This document shows positions 1 through 27,345 of a stretch of DNA of 64,000 bases, one piece after another; within the stretch, counting starts at the first letter, position 1; every line of letters begins with the position of its first letter. The position numbers were made by a program, and so were the translations under genes. Origin of the DNA: Stichopus chloronotus (lineage: Eukaryota; Echinodermata; Holothuroidea; Aspidochirotida; Stichopodidae); the NCBI GenBank assembly GCA_021234535.1, contig CM037830.1:15617116-15681115 (forward strand). The letters are read 5' to 3'. Below the pieces are notes generated by a model. It was not told the origin of the DNA and made no database searches. It was given only the letters and a program-made list of their open reading frames with translations.

Positions 1-13522
<13,522 letters not shown>

Positions 13523-13866
13523 GCTGTTCGTTCATTGCGCAATGCGAAGTAAGCAAGAGTTTATTGATAGTTGATGATACATACAGCACACTTAGGCTAT
13601 GTATGAAACTGTTCAGCCACACCTCCTCATACCTTGAAAAGGCGATAGTTTTGAATATTCATATTTGATTCGATGAATTAGGACGTTACAGACTTTCGGA
13701 GTTCTTCACCTAAGCTATATTTTGGGAATTTGACTTGTTTCACGAAATTGTCCACATGTTTTGAGATAATCTTGATCATATTTGTTTCTTATGACTCATT
13801 GTACCATACCAGGGGGGAATTGCAGTGAAATAAATTGTGAAAATAAGCCCTGATTACCCCTTTAAG

Positions 13867-16800
13867 CATTAGGTTTTGATAGTGTGCCCAATCATCTGAT
13901 GAAAGTAGTACTCTCTGTTAGATGACAAAGAATCTCAGCATCTCAAATTTAGACTCACACAGTTTGCCAAAAGCCCTGCAGCATCAACCTATTCCTTGTC
14001 AAACATTTCCACAAATATAGGTAAACCATGCATAATAAATGTACCTGTAGTTTTACTTTTCATAGGTCCTACCGCCACCACTTACCAGATTGTCAAAACG
14101 ACATCTCACAAAAATGATAAAATAATGCTAATAAATGTAACTGAGGATGTATTCATCATGGGGTGCATGACTACTACTGTGGGGGGAGGGAATACACAAA
14201 ATTCAGGGGCTGAATGGTACACTATAGGTTTCTCTATGTAGCAAACACACTGCATGTGCAAATTTTACTCCTATAAGGTAGGATGTAAGTTCAGAGAAAT
14301 AGATGATGAAGGCAAAGCCTAAAGAAATTCATCGATGATAAGTTTAGTAGGGTGTGGTTGATAGCATCAACTGTGAATGCATTGACATGACAGAAGCATT
14401 TACAGAAGGTTACACAAGCTGTTTTCAGAGTCTACTGTACAGATTGGCAAATCGTACAGGTTGTTCAATCCGTAAAAGAGTGTGTGCCTTCATGTTGGTC
14501 ACCTAAATTTGACTAGCACTCTCAGTTTCACTTTCAGTACTGCAAAGCGCTAATGTAACTCTTGTTTTTCATGTTTTTTTGTTTTTTCAAGTGTACAGTA
14601 TCGACTTTGTCCAAGTTGATACCAGGGCTGGAAATAAGCACAGGAGATTCCCTCACAAGATTACTAAAGAATTACATAAATCACTTCCAAATTTCGTGGT
14701 GGAACACCCCATAAATTCAGTATTCACCTGACTGAATACCATATGAGATTCACTGACGTCTTCAATGAGATTCAATGAATCTTGAAAAGTCACTAACATT
14801 AATTTGTTAATGATGATATGGCAAAAAAGGTAAGTGGGGGGGGGGGGGGGGGAGAGAGGAGATGAGTACAGGGAAGCGTCCCACTTTGAATCCACACCTG
14901 TAATGTACAATCATTTTCATGAGGTATCCACTTCTTGGAAAACATCATCCAACATGTCCACTACTTGGCTTTGCAACGCTATCAGCAGCAACTTGACACA
15001 TGCCTAAACGCACATGATGCTCCAAAGACCACAAGGAGGAACTTGTCATCATCAAATGACTTTACAGGGATCACAGCATTTTTGGACTCACAGAGTACAG
15101 TACGTTCAACACTTACACTGGCTTTTTGGTTGCCTGCCCCAAATATTGTTGGCGCCCATTTTCAGTTTGATCAAAATATTTGGTCAATGTAATTGCCAAG
15201 TTATAGCCCCAACTGAAAGAAAAATACCTCAGATTTGAAAACGAACAAAAATGTCTCACAGTTTCAAGTTTACATTTAACTATGTCCCATGTAAGTCTTT
15301 GTGCTAGAAGAGGCCTACATTGTATGACCTCATTATTCAGCCAACAAAAAAAAAAAAACATGATGAATCAAAGTACTTAAAATATCTTGTTTTCACATAT
15401 AATTAGTCAGAAAAACCTCTTTTCTCAACTCAATATTTTTACCTGTTGCATGACGATTAAGATCCCCTGCTTCTGTTGAATGAAATAGAGCTCAATAGAA
15501 CATATGTGTCTGATGTCTAATTCATCACGTTATTGTTGCTACCTGAATCAGATAGAATCATCACGAGGTGATAGAATGACCTTATAAGGTAATGAGGTTG
15601 GTAACAAAATCTACCACGCTTATCCTTTGTCTTAATCTGGTATGAAAAACAGGAGACTTTGCTCAAATTCAGCATGAGAGAGCAAAAATAAATGAGAATG
15701 ATAGTCTTCCATACTGTGTTACCTTTCAGACTAGTGTTAACAATTAACATGTACCATAGCAAAGAGACATTTAAGAACAAGGTGTCAGGTAAAAAAAAAA
15801 AAAACAAGGTGTCAGGTAAAAAAAATTGCTACTTGAATGTTTCCTTGAAATGAAAAGCATGTGTTTCTTTACTGTTATTATTCAAGATATAAGGCTGGCC
15901 TTCTCCAGAAGACTGTTCAAAGGAAATGTGAACCAAGAGGTTTTGCATTACTTTGCTTACAACTGAAAATAAAATGCTTTGCATGAAGGACAAGGAATTT
16001 AACAGGGTGTGAGACTTGACATCATGGAGGTAACCAAACTTTACATACCGTACAGTAGGCCAAATCGAAGGGGACTCAAAACAGTGGATTCATGAGGGAA
16101 ATGAACTAGTGTTGTTGCGATATGAGATTTTTGCATATCGATATCCCGAGCACTTTTTCCTAAAGTGCCAAACGATATCGTGATACTGTCTGAGAATATA
16201 TGTACAACACAATATACATAATGTCAGTGTATTGTAATACTACAGTCTAGCCTAAGCAGTATTAGAAATTTTGGTACGATATTTCACTGCGACATTGGTG
16301 TGAATCCCACTCGCTACATGCAATCATATTTAATGAATGGAATTAAAATTTCAATGCGGAGGTGATGAAAGGTTTAATCCTTTACGTCAACCAAAATACC
16401 TTCAGAATGTTCAATATTTCGTCGAAGTTCGAGCACTACTACCGGAGCCCTGATTTCCGTATCCACGATTATGTAACCCAATAGCTTCAGAACATACCCT
16501 TTCTGTAACTTTGTGGTGACGATCAATGTTTGTATCATCATTTACATTGTTTAATTTTTCTCGATTCTGCTTGATGAAGACGAAAAAATAATTCTTTTTC
16601 TTTCGATTTTTACAAAGTTTTTCTGTGCAAAGGGGTTGATAACAAAATACGTAAAAAGAGCGTAGTCTGTATACAGTTTGGCAGTAAATGAGGAAAGCGG
16701 TACTGACTACAGTTTGTGCTGGTGACACGCACATGTACGTATACACTACTGCCCAAGTTCGCACATACGTGTGTTACATGTTTCACGCACCAGCTAAGGC

Positions 16801-19315
16801 CATAGCGCTGCGAGTGCAACATACCAAGTGACATCTCCACCTGTGATCTGCTTGAAAATACTGATATCTGATTGGCTCAGGGAAGGCCATTCATGAACTT
16901 TTTTTTACTGCTCAAAGTGAAGGGCGGGAATAAAGCCTTGGGAATGAAGGAACAGCCTAAAAAGTTTACATATGGTATTTTGTGCATCTTTAAACTCCCC
17001 CTGAATTTTCTCTCCAAATTGGCATGAGCGTGACGCCTCGGCTACCCCAATATAGGGCCCCCGATTTTCCGCGTTTCAAAGTGGAAAATTCCGTTTTCCA
17101 CTTCTCAAATTCTGTGTTTTTCTTTTGCAAGTTTACCATTTCCGTGAATTTGTGTTTCAAACATAAATGGCAATTGCAATGGGTGTGAGTTGCTCCGCAT
17201 GTGTACAAAACCGCATAGAGATATGGGATCCATATACACAGTGTAACGTCAGGATGAAAACTACATCAGTGCAGAATGAAGGTTCAATCAAAAGAAATCA
17301 TTCCATATTGCTTCAAAACTTAAATGCTTCACAAAATGTTGCATATTTCATGGAAACCAAACTTTACTGTACTTTTAAAGTTAAAATGTACAGAAATGTC
17401 TCATTTGAAATAATGCAAAAAATCGTCCAAAGCCTTCCGAAAAGTTGTAGTAATTACATCCTAACCTAGATAGATGTATAGGGAATAGCCTAACCACATC
17501 AGAGATTACGTGCATATTTCGTCGTCTGTCAAAGAACAGCCGACTATTTTTAAGTTAAAAAATTCATCTTATTCAATGAGTAGTCAAATGTACTCTACTG
17601 TTCGTCAGTCCCAGAGGCTTAAAATATTGAGATTCAAAGATTGAATTTGTAGAAAGTCGGCTTCGTTGAGGCAACAGTAGCATTAACATTAGTAACTAAC
17701 CCTTCAAGTTTTCAAGAGCTACGCATGCTGTAGTCAGTGCTAGCGCTCATGGGGAATGCTCGGTTGATTCAATCAGGTGTTTAAGGCAGCGGCAGCTGGT
17801 CTGCTGGGTCGACTTTTGTTACACTTACAAAGTATTACGAAAGTTTCTTTGATATATCGATTGTAAAGTTTATGCAAGAAACTTCAAACTATATTTCATT
17901 AATTTTACTTTTTTTCTGCCAAAATATGTTATTGCAGGAAGTTTATCAAAACTTGGTAAATTCTGTGAATTTCTGTCGTTCAAGAGTTCCAGTTTCGTTT
18001 TTTTTTTTCTCCGCGATCACGGGAAATCGGTGGCCCCAAATATATTTTAGACATTGAATAGATGCCTAACTTTATAATACAAGAATTAGTTGCACAGTAC
18101 TACTATTTGGATTATCTGATGCCGATAGCTGTAAATGGACCCCCATATGACAAATTTCCCTTAACCAAAGCTGTGAAAGTGTGGGCTTTTGCAATATGGA
18201 CGATCACAACAATGTTTTCTTTCTGAAACTTAATACAGGATTGATTCAAGAATCAAGAGTCTGCTGTTCAAAGTCACGCATGTTTAATATAGGCCTACAT
18301 CAGTACTTGAATATTTGTCAGTTGTCCAGGACCTTTCTTCTGTTCCTCTACCTCTAAACTACAACAAATGAAGTTCAAAGGTCTGAAAAGCTCACCACAA
18401 GCTAATTGTCAAATATGGAAAGGGAGAATGATTTCATCAATACCTAATTTTAGTGATTAAGTATCCTATTTCAAGGCTTACTGTAATTGTGTATGGAAAT
18501 TTCTACAAACGAAAGCTGTCGAGCTCATCCCCTCAGCCCTACCATTCTTCTCACGTTCACATCCTTACACATGTACTGAACTCCATGCATTATCATGTTG
18601 TTTAGCATGCTCAGATCGTTCAAGTATATACACGGGGGAACGTATGTTCAGGACAGGGGAAAAAGAAATCCACCTTCGAAACTAAACATACGTACTACGA
18701 AGAGTATTGCAACAAAACTGAAATTTTACACTGAAGTTTGTTTATTCAACCCATGAAAAAAAAAATTAGGCCTACTCAGAACAAGCTCAAACTTTCTTCA
18801 AATCCCGATGTACAGTGTATACGTTGCTGCTGGTTTCATGCGGTAATCGACTCGACACACAGTGGATCGAGGGAAGCGCAAGTTTGTCAGTTACCAACGA
18901 CAGCTATGGAGTTCATTGACACTTCTTTTCAAACACAGTCCTACCACTGGGTCTCTACGTACAAGTTGTGTTGCGCGATGTGTACTGTATGTATACATAG
19001 GCTAGGCAGATACAGCTAACAACGAACGTTGTAGGCAACGATGCGCCGATGTCGCGCTGTAAACACTTTACCGATTCGTCAGAAATCAGCCTCATTTGTT
19101 TCACAAGTTGTACACTGTTCACTAAGCAATACAATTATGAACGTATTGAATTATAAGTTTATTTGCAAAGGCTCAGGCCTAGGCGGTAAAGTAACGTTAG
19201 CTTAACGTTACTGTAGGTCTAACGTTACCGTAAGCACTAGTTAGTTAACGTTACTCAACAAGCATGGAAAATAATTGCAAGATGATTGTCACAACAACAA
19301 CAAAAATCGACCAAT
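13867..19315. other. Intergenic, no gene recognised
   Basis: Upstream of RTCB I find only short frames without codon structure or protein similarity. A G-tract sits near 14837-14852. A region rich in ATATCGATA-like motifs (16115-16200) resembles a decayed DNA-transposon end, but this is not provable here. Confidence 0.6.
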
Positions 19316-19443
19316 AGTTTAGATTTACGTGCTGAATGTAACAGCATACATACAGTCGAACTGTTCGAAGAAATCACTGAGTTTAGATTTACGTGCTGAA
19401 TGTAACAGCATACATACAGTTGAACTGTTCGAAGAAATCACTG
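19316..19443. repeat. Tandem duplication, 2 x 64 bp
   Basis: Two adjacent copies (19316-19379 and 19380-19443) start AGTTTAGATTTACGTGCTGA and differ at one internal base (C/T), which indicates a recent duplication. Confidence 0.9.
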
Positions 19444-19795
19444 GCTAGCTTCGCCACCTTCTATTTCGAGATGCTTGGCACTGGTGCCGGTGGTAGCGGT
19501 TCTGCCAGTACAGTACTGTACAGTCTAGCCAAGTCTAACGTTAGGCCGCCTGCATGCAGTACGTAACAGCAGTCATTGACAAAATTAAAATCACGAAATT
19601 CCTTACAACTTCCCGTACACCATGGACACGCATCACCACAGTGAAGTGAGCCGAACATTCAGCCGGACATCCATACCGCACAGTAAACACATTAGGTGTT
19701 GAAGACAGCAGACAGCTAGCTGTGACCGAATGGACTATTACGGAGGCCTTTAACGGCCGTTATCAGAAAGAAAAGTAATGAACGTATTTCCAAAA

Positions 19796-20183
19796 ACGAA
19801 TGTGTGATAAAGTCCATCATACTTTTTGCTTCCTATGATTTCTGTGACATTTTGACAGTATATAGCAATATTTATTATCTCTCTTTTACAGAAAAGCCTA
19901 AGTGGTCCTGGCCCTGCAAAGAAGGTGGTGACGTCATGAACGTACTAGTTTTTTTTACTATTCTGTGTTCAAATAATCGATCTACATATGTAACAAACGA
20001 ATGTGCGGCTAAGTCTATAACTCTTTTTCGCCTCATACGATTTCTTTGAAATTTGAACAGTATATAGAAATATTTATTTTCTATCTCTTACAGGAAAAAG
20101 TAAGTGGTCCGGGCCCTGTACAGAACGTTGTGACGTCATGAACAAATTAATTCTACTCTTCTGTGTACAAATAATCCGTCAAC

Positions 20184-20269
<86 letters not shown>

Positions 20270-21720
20270 AAACGAATGTACTGTTAGGTCCATAACTCTT
20301 TTTTTGTCTCATACAATTTCCTTGAAGTTTTCACATAAAAAAGCCATACCTACCATCTACAAATTCCCAAAAGAACTAAGTGGTCCCATATTCACTGGGA
20401 AAATATGACTTAGCAACTGAGAGACCACACCCATGAGCCATGCATCTTCAGTACATATATATGTACGAAGTAAGTACAAGTAATGTACGTAATAAATAAA
20501 ACGAATGTGCGACTACGTTTGTAACTCCTTTTTGCCTCATACGATTTATTTCAAATTTTTATATAAAGTAGCGATACCTAACATCTACAACCACACGAAA
20601 GAACTTAGTGGCCCCATGCTTACAGACAAAAATATTACGTACAGAAGGGACCTCACCCATGAGACAACTTCAGTACCTATTTATGTGCGAAGAATGTACG
20701 AGTATTGATTGTGCGGCTAAGTCCATAACTCCTTTTTGCCTCATACGATTTCTTTGAAATTCTGATAGTATCTACCAATGTTCATAATCTATCTCTTACG
20801 AGAAATGCTAAGTGGTCCTGGCTCGGCAACGAAAGTTGTGACGTCATGAATATAGTTTTACTACTATTCTGTGCACAAATACTCTAAGTATATATAAACG
20901 AATGTGCAGCTAAGTTCATAACTCCTTTTTGCCTCAAACGATTTCTTTGAAATTCTGACAGTACCTAGCAATATTTATTATCTATCTTTTACAGGAAATG
21001 CTAAGTGGTCCTGCCCCTGGAAGGAAAGTTGTGACGTCATGAAGATACTAGTTTTTTTTTCCATGACTATATAGCATAATTTGTGTATAAATGATCCATA
21101 GGCCTAAGTACTTTTTGCCTCAAAGAATGCATGTCTTTGATTTTAGAAAACAATACATCCTGTGCTATTAGCTGCAATTTTAAGAATCAATTAAGTGGTC
21201 AAATACTTAAATAGAAAAATATGACATAATAAACAGACCACCCGTTAAGACAATTATTTATAAGCAGAAATTGTGTACAAGTAATGCATGTACTGAATAC
21301 AATGAATAGGCGGCTGAGTTCATGACTCGTTTTGCCTCAAACCATTTCTTTGAAATTTGATGGTGTATAAAAACATTTGCTATCTATATCCTACACGAAA
21401 ATGTAAGCAGTCCCCACTCTACAAGCTTAACTGAGTGGTCTATGTCATATGAAAAAGATGATGACGCCATGAACATCCAAGTTTCATAATGTGATTATAT
21501 TATATATGTTTTACAACTGATCCATCTTTTAATCATAACGAATGAGCGACTGAGTTCATAACTCCTCTTTGCATGCCTCATACAATTTCTTTGAAATTTT
21601 CATTGTAATAAAGTCTTGACTATTAGCTACATTCTTATTAAACCAGAAGATCGAATGACACTCTGATCCCTTGCCAAAATTTTAATTTCCATATACACAT
21701 GTATATCTTTAAATAAAAGA
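19796..21720 (+). repeat. About nine diverged ~200-bp tandem repeats with CRE sites
   Basis: Units begin near 19796, 19997, 20270, 20500, 20701, 20897, 21090, 21300 and 21537. The shared order is CGAATGTGCGGCTAAG, CATAACTCCTTTTTGCCTCA, TACGATTTCTTTGAAATT, TAAGTGGTCC, then TGACGTCATGAA. Two further eroded copies occur near 23135 and 23330. Perfect TGACGTCA palindromes lie at 19929, 20131, 20839 and 21032. There is no coding capacity, and the family is unknown to me. Confidence 0.8.
20185..20267. repeat. (TA)n microsatellite
   Basis: About 41 TA dinucleotides interrupt the third unit of the ~200-bp repeat series. Confidence 0.97.
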
Positions 21721-22384
21721 AACAAAAGCAAGTGGAGAAGGGAAGAGACCAATATCAAAATGAAAAACAAAACATAAGAGTGTAAACCAAATTTGGTGTA
21801 ATGCCAAATGCTGATATGAATGAATAACGAATGAATCTAAACCACATACAACTTCATTGACCCAACCTTACCGAAAATTGTGGTGACAAAGGATGGCATA
21901 TATCTATTAGCAAGGTAATTTACAAGTTGACGGAAAGTTCCTTACACCACTTATGGTTAGAGTTTTCAAAGGGCAGAAGGTTTCATAGGAAAAGCAAAGG
22001 AGATTAAAGGCAGTAACTCATCACCCCAAGCTGGCTTCCGGAGAGCAAAATTTTCAACTGGTTCTACTCTTTGATTGACAGTAAATTCAACAGGTGCAGA
22101 GTAGCTCATATTACACAGCGTACACAGGGATCCATTGCTTTGATTACACATGTGGAGGAATTTTAGACAGGGACTAGAGGTGAGTAGTTAGGAGAATTGA
22201 AACTCTCTAAGGTGATGAGTACTTGTCTTTAAATTCCATTTAGTAACAATGTACGGGCCTATGCTCTTACATCTACTTTTTGGTAAGTTTTGAATGTGAA
22301 AAAAAGGGTGCATTATTTTCCCGATGGGCATTATCTCTTCATATGTTTACATTCAGGACATGAAAAAAATTCAGAGTAACACGT

Positions 22385-22800
22385 TTGGTTTTTGAATCCA
22401 GGACAGATCTTCGGAATAATAGAACTTATTCATATTATGTCATCCCATCTTCGATTGGGCATTTCAAATGATACAGCTCATCTACTCATCAATGTTGAAA
22501 GTTTGATGTTAACGCAAAATTCAGTTGCCGAGATAAGTTCGCTAATAGATGTCATACTTTCAGCTCTGGTGACCTCAAATGACCTTTAACCTCCATGAAA
22601 ACCAATAGGAACCATCTTCTCTCAATGGACTCCCTTTACAGCAACTTAATAGTCCAAGCATCTTTCCCTTTTGAGATGTAGTGTTTACAAGCTAAAACGA
22701 CCTCTACACACACACACGCACGCACGCACACACACACACACACACTCACACACGCCGTCATCATCGCGTAGATTCCTTGCCTGCCTTCGGTAAGGGATCA
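22385..22800 (-). repeat. Dispersed repeat, inverted copy of the 26.55-kb element
   Basis: The reverse complement shares an ordered set of blocks with 26555-26960: GCAAGGAATCTACGCGA, a CA-rich patch, GCTTGTAAACAC, ATCTCAAAAGGGAAAG and AGGTTAAAGGTCATTTGAGG. A CA/CG microsatellite (22710-22755) is embedded. No coding potential is seen. Confidence 0.75.
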
Positions 22801-23134
22801 AAACTGTTCGCTTGCATACACTTAAAACTATGACGTAATAAATAGTAGGCCCGTAGCCACATTAACCATTTTTGAGGGGGTGAAGCAATATCAATGTTGG
22901 TGTTTCTCGGCCTAGTGAGGGGTTTAAGAGGAACATTTGTCACCTACGTTTGATTTTTTTTTTTTTTTGTCCTTTTCAAGGGTTTTATATGCAAAACGGA
23001 TTACCATCTCTTCCTCCTGTATTTTTATTTAGCAAAAGCATGACTTTTTATTGAAACACATTTTATTTAAAACACTTTTTATTTCTTATGGGGCAATGTG
23101 CCCTCCGTGCTCCCCTCTTGGGGGGGGGGGGCTG

Positions 23135-23500
23135 TGCGGCTGACATAATCCCTTGTTGCCTCATAAAACTTCGTTGAAAGTTTAATGTATGCCACAACAG
23201 TTATAATCTACCTCCTACAGGGAAAAAAAAGTCGCGACTCCAAGATAAAAAAAAAAAAACTATGAAATCATGAACATACCGTTTTACAATTGAATCAATG
23301 ATGCACTGTTACAATAAAACGATTGTTAGCCCCCCTCAACTCCCTTTTGTTTAACAGAATTTTTCTTACAATTTTAATATAATACAGCTTGAACCATTAC
23401 ACACCAAGTGGTGCCGTACTAACATGACGTAATAAATGGACCATTACCGTGAGAAAATTATTTACGTGTAAATTTTCGCATACTTTTCAAGTTTTTGCCG
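23135..23500 (+). repeat. Eroded outlying copies of the ~200-bp repeat
   Basis: Motifs GTGCGGCT, TTGTTGCCTCATAAAACTTC and CTCCTACAGGGAAA appear in the same order as in the 19.8-21.7 kb series, with many substitutions. A G-run lies just before them (23121-23130). Confidence 0.6.
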
Positions 23501-26500
23501 AGAAGTGATCTACGTTAACTTCCTTCCCACAGAAATTATCTCTCATTCTTTTGTGTTCGTTTGTTCTAGGTCTTAACCTGTCTTACGTAATTTATTTATT
23601 TTACACCATTACATCAGTGCCTGCGATACAACAATCTACTAACCACTTCCTTCTCAAAAAAGATATTTGGAATGGACCAAATCTGATGTTTATTTAAAAA
23701 GACGTCTTTGCAATCCTGAATAACTTAAAAGTGACTGCATGATGCGTGTATACATAGTAAACACAACAACTTAAATGTGCAAAACTTTTGTACGTCACCA
23801 TTCTGACAAATTGTTTGGGACGATAAATAGGTTTCATGGGATACATTCTGCCACATGGTTTCAAATTCTGGTAACATCACTTCAAGGTTCAAAATACGAT
23901 AATGTAGTGGTTAACAGTTTTTTTTTTTTTAAACTTAACTATACGCGCTGCTTTCAGAACATGTCCATGGCAAGTACACTGGAGATAAATATTCAGTTAG
24001 TCAAAATAGCTGATCACTAACGCCACAATAAGACCATCAGTTGGTATATTTGTAAATGCATGTGCTTCGTTTCTCTAAATATTACAACTGTCGATGCCGA
24101 TTAAAGAGGATGACTTAAGTGGTATGATTTTGATACATCAGCATGTGCTGTCGCATAGGCGCTTATACGAAGAACCCCTAATTTTTTAAATATGAATTCT
24201 GTTTTTACTGTTTTATCTAGTTTCCGTTGTTCTTGAAAGTGTTTGTCATTTTCGTTCATCCATACCCAGTCCATGAACAACCTCTCGTGTACGTTACAAC
24301 TAAAGAAAAACTTACACTCGAACAAAATCTAATCCTTCAGGTTTTTCTGTACACACACAACCGCCTTAACCCTAGTGTGATATACAGTATAATCGGTAAA
24401 TGCGGTTTTGAAAGAAAAAAAAGGGGGCCTGAAGATGTTTGGAAAAATGTACACTACATGACCCACTTCAGTTAGAACATGTGGAACGCCGAATACAAGT
24501 GTCAATTTGACATATATGCAACATCGGATTTTAGAATTGGAAGAACTGATTTTCTCGCAACTGTTTGGCCCGTGTCTTCAAGGATAAACACATTCGCTTG
24601 AAAAGATTGAAATCGAAAAATTATTTCTTCGTGCCCCGTCACTCAGTTAACGACAGAATACCGGGGAAAAATTGATGAGCCTTAAACATCAAACCAAAGT
24701 AACATGGAACTATTTCAAATTTAGGCCAATAATTTTATTAAATTGGCATCTGTATCGTTATTTGTTTTCATGACATCACATCATTATGGCACTTGTCTTT
24801 CGTCATGGATTACATTAATATATAGTTGGATTCACTCTATGATCATTGGACGCTGTTTAGAACAAATACGAGGCCTTTGAAGAGAGGGAGAGAGAGAGAG
24901 AGAGAGGTGGAGGTGGGTGGATAGAGAGGTGGAGGGAGAGGTGGAGAGGGAGATCAAGAGCCAAAGACGCTCAGCTGAGAAATGGGTTAGTGAGATGCCC
25001 CACTTGCATCAAATTGACCCGTCGACCGGTTAGTTTGATGCTTTTCGTCTGCGCAATCGGTTACTTAGGTGGTTTCGGTAAACTAGGTGATTTGGTCAAT
25101 TAGATGAGTTCCGTATCTTGCCCGACGTCAGATCAGGCTCGAACCCTACTGAAGGAAAAATATTCCAATAAATCAACGACCAACTTACGCGAAGTTACGG
25201 TTCAAACTACAGAAACCTCTTCGGAGTTTCGTTTTAACCTGTGAACAGTATATTGCCTTTTCAGAGTTTGAGCACATCCTGATGTGCTTCGTTTTATCTT
25301 GTGTGGAGAAGAAATAGGAGTGGTTTTCATTCAGTTTGATACGCACTTAGTAAGGATATGGTACTTCTACGGTTGGCAGGCACTTCGCTAATCCCTATAG
25401 TAGTAAGGCCGATACAGTAACGTTACCGTGTTCCGGCCCAGTTTGTTACTGCTCAGTGTACATAATGCAGCAGGAGTATATCATTTCAATGTAATTAATT
25501 GTAATTAATTTTACCTTAACAAAGTGTGAGGGCCTAAAATGGTTCTCTAAGTAGGCTTGGCTGATGGCCTAACAACTTACTGTAGTCATGTATTGAAGGT
25601 GTCTATATGTGGCCTCTGAGCCTTCTGGTGAAAGCTATTGTCAGTATACAGCATGCTATAGAACCAGTGTTTTCACGGGTAACCAAGGTATCCGGGTATC
25701 CGGCACAGTATTTTACTAACCGGATCCAAAGTTACTATCCATCAGTTCCTTCATAAAGTGAAAAACGACACAACCGCTTTATGAAAAGACTCTGTCAGAT
25801 TGCCAAATTTTGCCTACTAGACACAGCAAATAGTTCAAAATGGAATTTTCTTCTTTTTCTCTTGGAAAATTGCTGGCCCTATTAATGAGTAGGTGTAGAA
25901 CTGTAGATAGATGTTTGCAGTACATTAGTGAGATCCCTCCATGCAAATGCAATGTACTTTACTATAATTGTGGAAATGCCAATGATAACGATATAGCGGA
26001 CGTTTGGTTTGGCACCTGATGGTTATGAAAAAAAGAAATTACCTGATTTTTATTTTTAGGAATCTGTGAAAACACTATATAAAACAGACAGAACCAAGGT
26101 GCACTTGTATCCTGTAAGGTGTACATTGTAGTTGTTGTTGGCCTGTTGGCTAGCAAAGTGGAACAGAAGAGCAACAGGATGAACCCAACTTCCAGTATAT
26201 ATAAAGTCCAAATGAGATTATAGCGTATTCTCATAGCATAAAATAATATAGAATTACCCACCTTTCCATTTCCAGCTACAGAAAATATTCTAACGTATGG
26301 GAGCATCGTTGTTGCAATGGTACACCCTGATCGTGCCGCAGATTCGATGGACACTTAACAGATATAACAGATGATGAATGTCGTAATTGGTGCCATGCAG
26401 ACGTGTTGGCAATTGTGAGTATATTTTCAATTACCACATTGTGGACATCAATTGCACTTTCTCAACGGACGTGCAGTCAAAATGCATGCACCGTTAACAT

Positions 26501-26550
26501 ACTGTTTCCAATGTGCTTCATTACATCAAAGTTTTGTGAAGCATAATCCA
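23501..26550. other. Intergenic, no gene recognised
   Basis: Only a GA-rich low-complexity tract (24880-24960) stands out. No exon-like or RNA-gene signal is supported. Confidence 0.6.
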
Positions 26551-27345
26551 TTTTTGATTCCTTGCCGAAGGCAAGCAAGGAATCTATGCGAAGGTGATGG
26601 CGTGTGTAAATTTGTGACGCCCTAGCTTGTAAACACGATGTCTCAAGAAGGGAATGGTGATCGAACTTCAAAGTTGGTGTGTTGGTAGTCGGCTATTGTA
26701 AGTAGATGATCCCTATTTTGTTTTTCATAGAGGTCAAAGGACATTTGAGGTCACCAGAGCTTAATGTGTGAAAACCTATCAAGGGAGATATCTCAGCAAG
26801 CCAATTGTTGCTGGAACTTCAAACTCTTATCATAGATAGGTCTTGATGAGTAGATGATGTCCAGCATTTTTATGGAGGTCAAAGGTTGCGTGAGGTCAAT
26901 AGAGGACATCGTTTGAAAACCTTGTAAACATGGTATCTCAAGAAGCGAAAAGTGCTCGAACTTCAAAGTTAGTGTGTTGGTTTTCCATTGTGAGTAGATG
27001 ATCCCTATTGTTTTTCATGGAGGTCAGAGGTCATTTGAGGTCACCTGAGCCTTAAGTGTGAAAACCTGTCAAGGGAGGTAGCACAGCAACGGAATGTTGC
27101 TGGAACTTCAAACTATTATCGTTGATACTGTAGCAGCTAAAGAGTAGATGATGTCTGTCATTTTTTATGGAGGTCAAAGCTCATGTGAGGTTAATAGAGG
27201 AAATAGTTTGAAAACCTTGAAAACAAGGTATCTCAAGAAGGGAAAGGTGCTTGAACTTCAAAGTTAGTGTGTTGGTTGTCCATTGTTAGTAAATGATTCC
27301 TATTGTGGTTACATGGAGATTAAAGGTCATTTGAGGTCAGTACGA
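26550..27345 (+). repeat. 145-bp dimeric tandem repeat with AGGTCA direct repeats
   Basis: The motif AGGTCAAAGGTCA or a close variant occurs at 26731, 26876, 27021, 27171 and 27317, a step of 145-150 bp. Units alternate between two types: one followed by TTTGAGGTCACC, the other by TGAGGTCAATAGAGG. The true repeat is therefore a dimer of about 290 bp. Each dimer also carries a TATCTCAAGAAGGGAAAG-like block. The array starts at a small inverted repeat (GATTCCTTGC...GCAAGGAATC). Confidence 0.85.

Noticed and set aside
16110..16320. ATATCGATA-rich stretch as a DNA-transposon remnant
   Set aside because: Suggestive of a known style of decayed element, but no paired end or target duplication could be shown.
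25120..25210. Possible tRNA gene (minus-strand GGTTCGAGCC resembles a B box near 25130)
   Set aside because: No A box or cloverleaf could be laid out around it.
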